DNA of 64,000 nt from Mycolicibacterium cosmeticum (lineage in GTDB: Bacteria > Actinomycetota > Actinomycetes > Mycobacteriales > Mycobacteriaceae), in assembly GCA_016197365.1 (NCBI GenBank), contig JACPVS010000006.1:372001-436000 (forward strand), given 5' to 3'. A program made the translations under genes and the position numbers. The stretch's first letter is position 1, and the number at the start of each line of letters is the position of its first letter. A model generated the notes under the pieces. It was not told the origin of the DNA and did not search any database. It saw nothing but the letters and a program-made list of their open reading frames with translations. Shown piece after piece: positions 60,835-64,000 of the stretch.

Positions 60835-63800
60835 AGCGACTCCCCCTGCTGGTGCGCCGGGCACATCGCGCGCACCGGGCAGTGACCGCAATTGTCGTTC
60901 ACCCTGGCGACGAACGCCGGACCCTGGGTGTTCGCCGCGGCCGCGACAACCTGGTCACGCCACTGGACGGCGGCGTCTGGGGTCAGTGCGTCCTGCGTGC
61001 GTTCGGTCGCCCCGCCGGCACTGCGTTTGGCGGGGTAGACCAGCACACCGCCACCGGGCTCGTCGCCTTGGGGCAGCACGCCTTCGGCGATGGCGAGTTG
61101 GTACAGGGCCAGCTGTGCGTGCCGCTGGGCGTCGTCCTTGGTGACCGGACTCTTCCCGGTCTTGACGTCGACGATCACCAGCCGGTCGGCATTGTCGCGC
61201 TCCAACCGGTCGACACGGCCCCGCACCCGCACCCCGGGGGCGACCAGTCCGTCGACGGCGACCTCGGTGCCCACCTCCGTCAGCTGGCGGCGGGTGAGTT
61301 CCCGCCACTGCGCGAAGGCCGACAGCATGGCGCCGTGCCGGGCCAGTTCGTTGTCGGCGTACCACTGGGATTCGAACGGCAGTGCGCCCCAGATATTCTC
61401 CAGCTCGGCCAGCAGCTGGTTCTCCGTCTTGGTCGAGTCGGCGACCAGGGCGTGCATCAGCGACCCGATGGCCGAGCGGACGTCGCGGCTGTCACTACCG
61501 CCGTGGCGTTCCAACAACCACCGCAGCGGGCAATCGGACAGGGTCTGCACCGTGGACGGCGACACGGTCACCACGTGCTCATCCCCCGACCACAGCGGCT
61601 CGCTGGTCGAGGGTTCCGACCGGCCATGCCAGGACGCCGGGTCCGCGCCGGCCACCCCCGCATCGGCCAGCCGGGCCAATTGTGTTGCCGCACAATGACG
61701 GACCTCGTCGTCAATCTCCCCGTCGGGGGCACACACCACGGCCCGCAACCGGCCCACCAGTGCCGCAGGAGCCAGCACTCGTGGGGCGACGACCGGGGCG
61801 GGCTCGCTCTCCGGGTCGTCGGTGGCCAGTTCGGCGAGTTCCGCACAGAACGGCGACGGCAGCATGGCGGCGTCCCCGCTGTCGCTGTCCACCGCGGTCA
61901 CCAGGATCCGGGTGCGCGCCCGGCCCATCGCGGCGATGAGCAGCCGGCGTTCCTCGGCCACCAGCGGCGCCCGTACCGAGACCGGCTGCCCCGGCTCGGC
62001 CACCCCGTCCAGGATGTCGACCAGATGCTGGGTTCCCAGGACTCCGCCGCGTGGAACGGTGTTGGGCCACAACCCTTCCTGCACACCGGCGATGACGACG
62101 AAGTCCCACTCCCGGTCCAGCACGGCGTGGGCGCTGCGCACGGCAACTGCCTCGCCGCGGGCGGTGCGGTCGGCGGTGACCGGCAGGCTCAGTCCGTCGA
62201 CGTGGTCGAGCAGACCCCTCAGTGTCGCCCCGGTGGTCCGGGTGACGTACTGCTCGGCCACGTCGAACAGGGAGGTGACGGCGTCGAGGTCGCGTTCGGC
62301 GGCCGACCCCGCCGCGCCGCCGCGCTCCGCGGCCGCCACCCAGCGGCGTTGCAGGCCGCTGCGATGCCACGCCTGCCACAGCGTGGAGCGGGGATCTTCC
62401 CCGGCGCGACGGCTGCGCTGCGCGGCACGCAACACTCCACCGACCCGCTGCAGGCTGCGTCCGTGCTCGGGTGCCACTCCGGCGGGCACCCGCCGGACGG
62501 CATCGGCGAGCAGCTCGGGGAACTCCCGCTGATGGTTGTCGAGGCGGCGCAACGTCCGGCGCAGCTGTCGCAGCGAGACCGGGTCGACCCGGCCGATCGG
62601 ACCGGTGACCAGGTCGAGCACCGCTTCGCCCGACACATCCTCCGCAGCGGCACCGAGCACCGTGAGCAGGGCGTGCACGGCGGGCTGCCGGGCCAGCACC
62701 GGCTCGGCGGTGGGCAGGTCCACCGGGACACCGGCCGCGGCGAGCGCCCTCCCGAGTGTGGCGCCGGCTCGCGGCACGGATCGCACGATCACCGCCATCT
62801 GCGACCACGGCACCCCGTCGATCAGGTGAGCACGGCGCACGGCGTCGGCGACCACGGCGGCCTCGGCGTGGGCCGATGCCGCGATGCGCACCGAGACCGA
62901 CCCGGGGTTGTCTGCTGCACCGGTGAATTCACCGAGACCTTCGCCGGCGGGCAACCGGCGGGCGATACCGGAGATGGCGGTGGCCACCGCAACCGAACAG
63001 CGATGCGACGCCGTCAACGTGACGGCGGGAGTATCGGTGCGCAGCAACGCGGGATCGGCACCGCGGTACCCGAACACCGACTGGTTGGGATCACCGGCGA
63101 TGACGGTGAGCCCCGCGCCCGCGGCGAGGACACGGACGAGCAGCGCGGCCTGCGGGTCGAGGTGCTGGGCGTCGTCGACGAGCAGCAGTTGGATGCGGGC
63201 GCGTTCGGCGGCCAGCAGGTCCGGATCGGTGGCCAGCGCGTCCAGCGCGGCACCGACGAGTTCGGCGGCGCCCAGTGCAGGCACCGTGGCCTGCGGCGCG
63301 GCCATCCCGACCGCGGCACGGAGCAACATGACCTGCTCGTACACCTGCGCGAAGCGCCCGGCGGCCAGCCATTCCGTGCGTCCGGACAACTTGCCGAGGC
63401 GCTGCAGCGCCACCGGGTCGACCCCGCGCTCCGCGCAACGGGCCATCAGGTCGCGAAGTTCGGAGGCGAAACCCGCCGTGCCCAATGCGGGGTGCAGGGC
63501 AGACGGCCACGCCGCGGCACCGTCTTCGAGGTCACCGGCGAGTAGTTCGCGGATGATGCCGTCCTGTTCGGCGCCCGTGATGAGCCGCGGCGGCGGGTCG
63601 CCGTTGCGCTGGGCCGCCAGCCGCAGCACGGCGAAAGCGTAGGAGTGCAACGTACGCACCAGCGGTTCCCGGACCACCCCGGCCCCGCTGCGCAGCAGGG
63701 TGGCGGTGATCTCGGCCCTGGCCGCGGCACCCAGGCGCGCCGAACCCGTGAGCAGCAGGACCGACTCGGTCGGCGCCCCCGCGGCGATGTGCGCGGCAGC

Positions 63801-63917
63801 GGCGCGGGTGAGCAGTCTCGTCTTGCCGGTGCCGGGACCACCGAGCACGCGGACCGTGCCGCGCAGCCCGGGGTCACCCAGTGCGTCGGGCTCCAGCACG
63901 GTGCGGGATGCGGTCAT
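60831..63917 (-). CDS. adnA: AdnA helicase-nuclease subunit
   Basis: A 1028-residue UvrD/RecB-like protein. The N-terminal motor has Walker A VLGGPGTGKTRLL, Walker B LLLVDDAQHLDPQ and motif III AGDPNQSVFGYRGAD. The C-terminal nuclease has the catalytic VIVDVKTGKSP with upstream RGRVDRLERD. The last residues hold an Fe-S-type cysteine cluster (C..C.....C in NCGHCPVRAMC; the fourth Cys is earlier), as in AddB/AdnA. It is translated before adnB with a 4-nt overlap. It matches Rv3202c. Confidence 0.94.
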   Translation of the reverse strand: MTASRTVLEPDALGDPGLRGTVRVLGGPGTGKTRLLTRAAAAHIAAGAPTESVLLLTGSARLGAAARAEITATLLRSGAGVVREPLVRTLHSYAFAVLRLAAQRNGDPPPRLITGAEQDGIIRELLAGDLEDGAAAWPSALHPALGTAGFASELRDLMARCAERGVDPVALQRLGKLSGRTEWLAAGRFAQVYEQVMLLRAAVGMAAPQATVPALGAAELVGAALDALATDPDLLAAERARIQLLLVDDAQHLDPQAALLVRVLAAGAGLTVIAGDPNQSVFGYRGADPALLRTDTPAVTLTASHRCSVAVATAISGIARRLPAGEGLGEFTGAADNPGSVSVRIAASAHAEAAVVADAVRRAHLIDGVPWSQMAVIVRSVPRAGATLGRALAAAGVPVDLPTAEPVLARQPAVHALLTVLGAAAEDVSGEAVLDLVTGPIGRVDPVSLRQLRRTLRRLDNHQREFPELLADAVRRVPAGVAPEHGRSLQRVGGVLRAAQRSRRAGEDPRSTLWQAWHRSGLQRRWVAAAERGGAAGSAAERDLDAVTSLFDVAEQYVTRTTGATLRGLLDHVDGLSLPVTADRTARGEAVAVRSAHAVLDREWDFVVIAGVQEGLWPNTVPRGGVLGTQHLVDILDGVAEPGQPVSVRAPLVAEERRLLIAAMGRARTRILVTAVDSDSGDAAMLPSPFCAELAELATDDPESEPAPVVAPRVLAPAALVGRLRAVVCAPDGEIDDEVRHCAATQLARLADAGVAGADPASWHGRSEPSTSEPLWSGDEHVVTVSPSTVQTLSDCPLRWLLERHGGSDSRDVRSAIGSLMHALVADSTKTENQLLAELENIWGALPFESQWYADNELARHGAMLSAFAQWRELTRRQLTEVGTEVAVDGLVAPGVRVRGRVDRLERDNADRLVIVDVKTGKSPVTKDDAQRHAQLALYQLAIAEGVLPQGDEPGGGVLVYPAKRSAGGATERTQDALTPDAAVQWRDQVVAAAANTQGPAFVARVNDNCGHCPVRAMCPAHQQGESL

Positions 63918-63956
63918 GCCGACATGTCATCACGGGGGTCCGACAAGTAGCCTCAG

Positions 63957-64000
63957 ATGGTGCTGCACGCCTACCGCTACGGTCCCGACAAGCCGATCCA
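63957..64000 (+). CDS. Start of a gene cut by the window edge (lipV position)
   Basis: ATG at 63957 opens a frame reading MVLHAYRYGPDKPI that runs off the right edge. In M. tuberculosis the gene divergent from adnA at this place is the alpha/beta hydrolase lipV (Rv3203), and the Y-G-P start resembles hydrolase N-termini. With 14 codons the assignment rests on synteny only. Confidence 0.5.
   Translation, partial: MVLHAYRYGPDKPI

Noticed and set aside
60777..63545. 922-aa plus-strand frame opposite adnA
   Set aside because: It is the high-GC antisense shadow of adnA; composition is Gly/His/Arg-rich with no family motif, whereas the minus strand encodes a complete AdnA.
1..64000. CRISPR array, prophage structural genes or toxin-antitoxin pairs
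   Set aside because: No regularly spaced repeats, phage morphogenesis proteins or recognisable toxin-antitoxin pair were seen.

Overview
The window is high-GC actinobacterial DNA and almost certainly comes from a fast-growing mycobacterium (Mycolicibacterium type). The strongest reason is the right part, about 43.9-64 kb. It carries the gene order known from the M. tuberculosis Rv3193c-Rv3203 block: UPF0182 membrane protein, PDZ/Lon-like protease, DUF2342 metalloprotease-like protein, E1-like cyclodehydratase, ABC1 kinase, whiB7, uvrD2, mycoredoxin, nudC, K+ channel, adnB, adnA and the first codons of a hydrolase. GTG starts, GTGA/ATGA start-stop overlaps, Lsr2- and WhiB-type regulators and DUF1254, PucR and WS/DGAT families fit the same assignment.

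Layout. (1) 1-10.6 kb: an accessory set that looks built for scavenging sulfur or organosulfur compounds. It has the end of a peptide/opine-type binding protein, a DszC/SfnB-like flavin monooxygenase, a nitroreductase-type flavin enzyme, two aldo-keto reductases (one frameshifted), a TauD-type dioxygenase, a LysR regulator, two DszA/SnaA/NtaA-type FMN monooxygenases and a decayed ketopantoate reductase-like gene. (2) 10.6-12.3 kb: a WhiB protein and an MFS exporter. (3) 12.3-20.5 kb: an eight-gene minus-strand operon for an unidentified sugar or polyol (DeoR repressor, FGGY kinase, lipoprotein binding protein, two permeases, ATPase, SDR dehydrogenase, BtpA/SgcQ-like TIM barrel), preceded by a cluster of palindromes. 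(4) 20.6-33.3 kb: mixed genes: a two-component system, an Lsr2 paralogue in an AT-richer pocket, ferredoxin reductase, M42 peptidase, CBS protein, ArsB/NhaD-type permease, a PucR regulator and a 664-aa desaturase-reductase-ferredoxin fusion.

(5) 33.5-42.35 kb: an island of about 8.8 kb bounded by a 48-bp direct repeat. One copy is the 3' part of an intact initiator tRNA-Met gene (42304-42377). The other is an orphan tRNA 3' part at 33487-33534. Both ends have a tRNA-type terminator, and similar GTTCACAA/CCGTTCAC motifs lie just inside both ends. No integrase is visible. The cargo is lipid/sterol-like and partly decayed: a WS/DGAT acyltransferase broken at a C7 tract, an EBP/EXPERA-like membrane protein, two divergent DUF1254/DUF1214 proteins, a cytochrome P450 with three frameshifts and a TetR regulator with its own palindrome. 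(6) 42.4-43.8 kb: a berberine-bridge-type FAD oxidase. (7) 43.9-64 kb: the conserved core block. It includes the whiB7 leader with a 65-codon upstream ORF, an intrinsic attenuator and a promoter with an AT-rich WhiB7-type box, and the AdnAB helicase-nuclease genes.

The most interesting items are the integrase-less tRNA island with its bacterial EBP-like gene, the desaturase fusion enzyme, the sugar operon with its operator cluster, the orphan cyclodehydratase-like protein in the core block, and the whiB7 leader. All identifications were made by reading motifs and recalling families. No database search was run.
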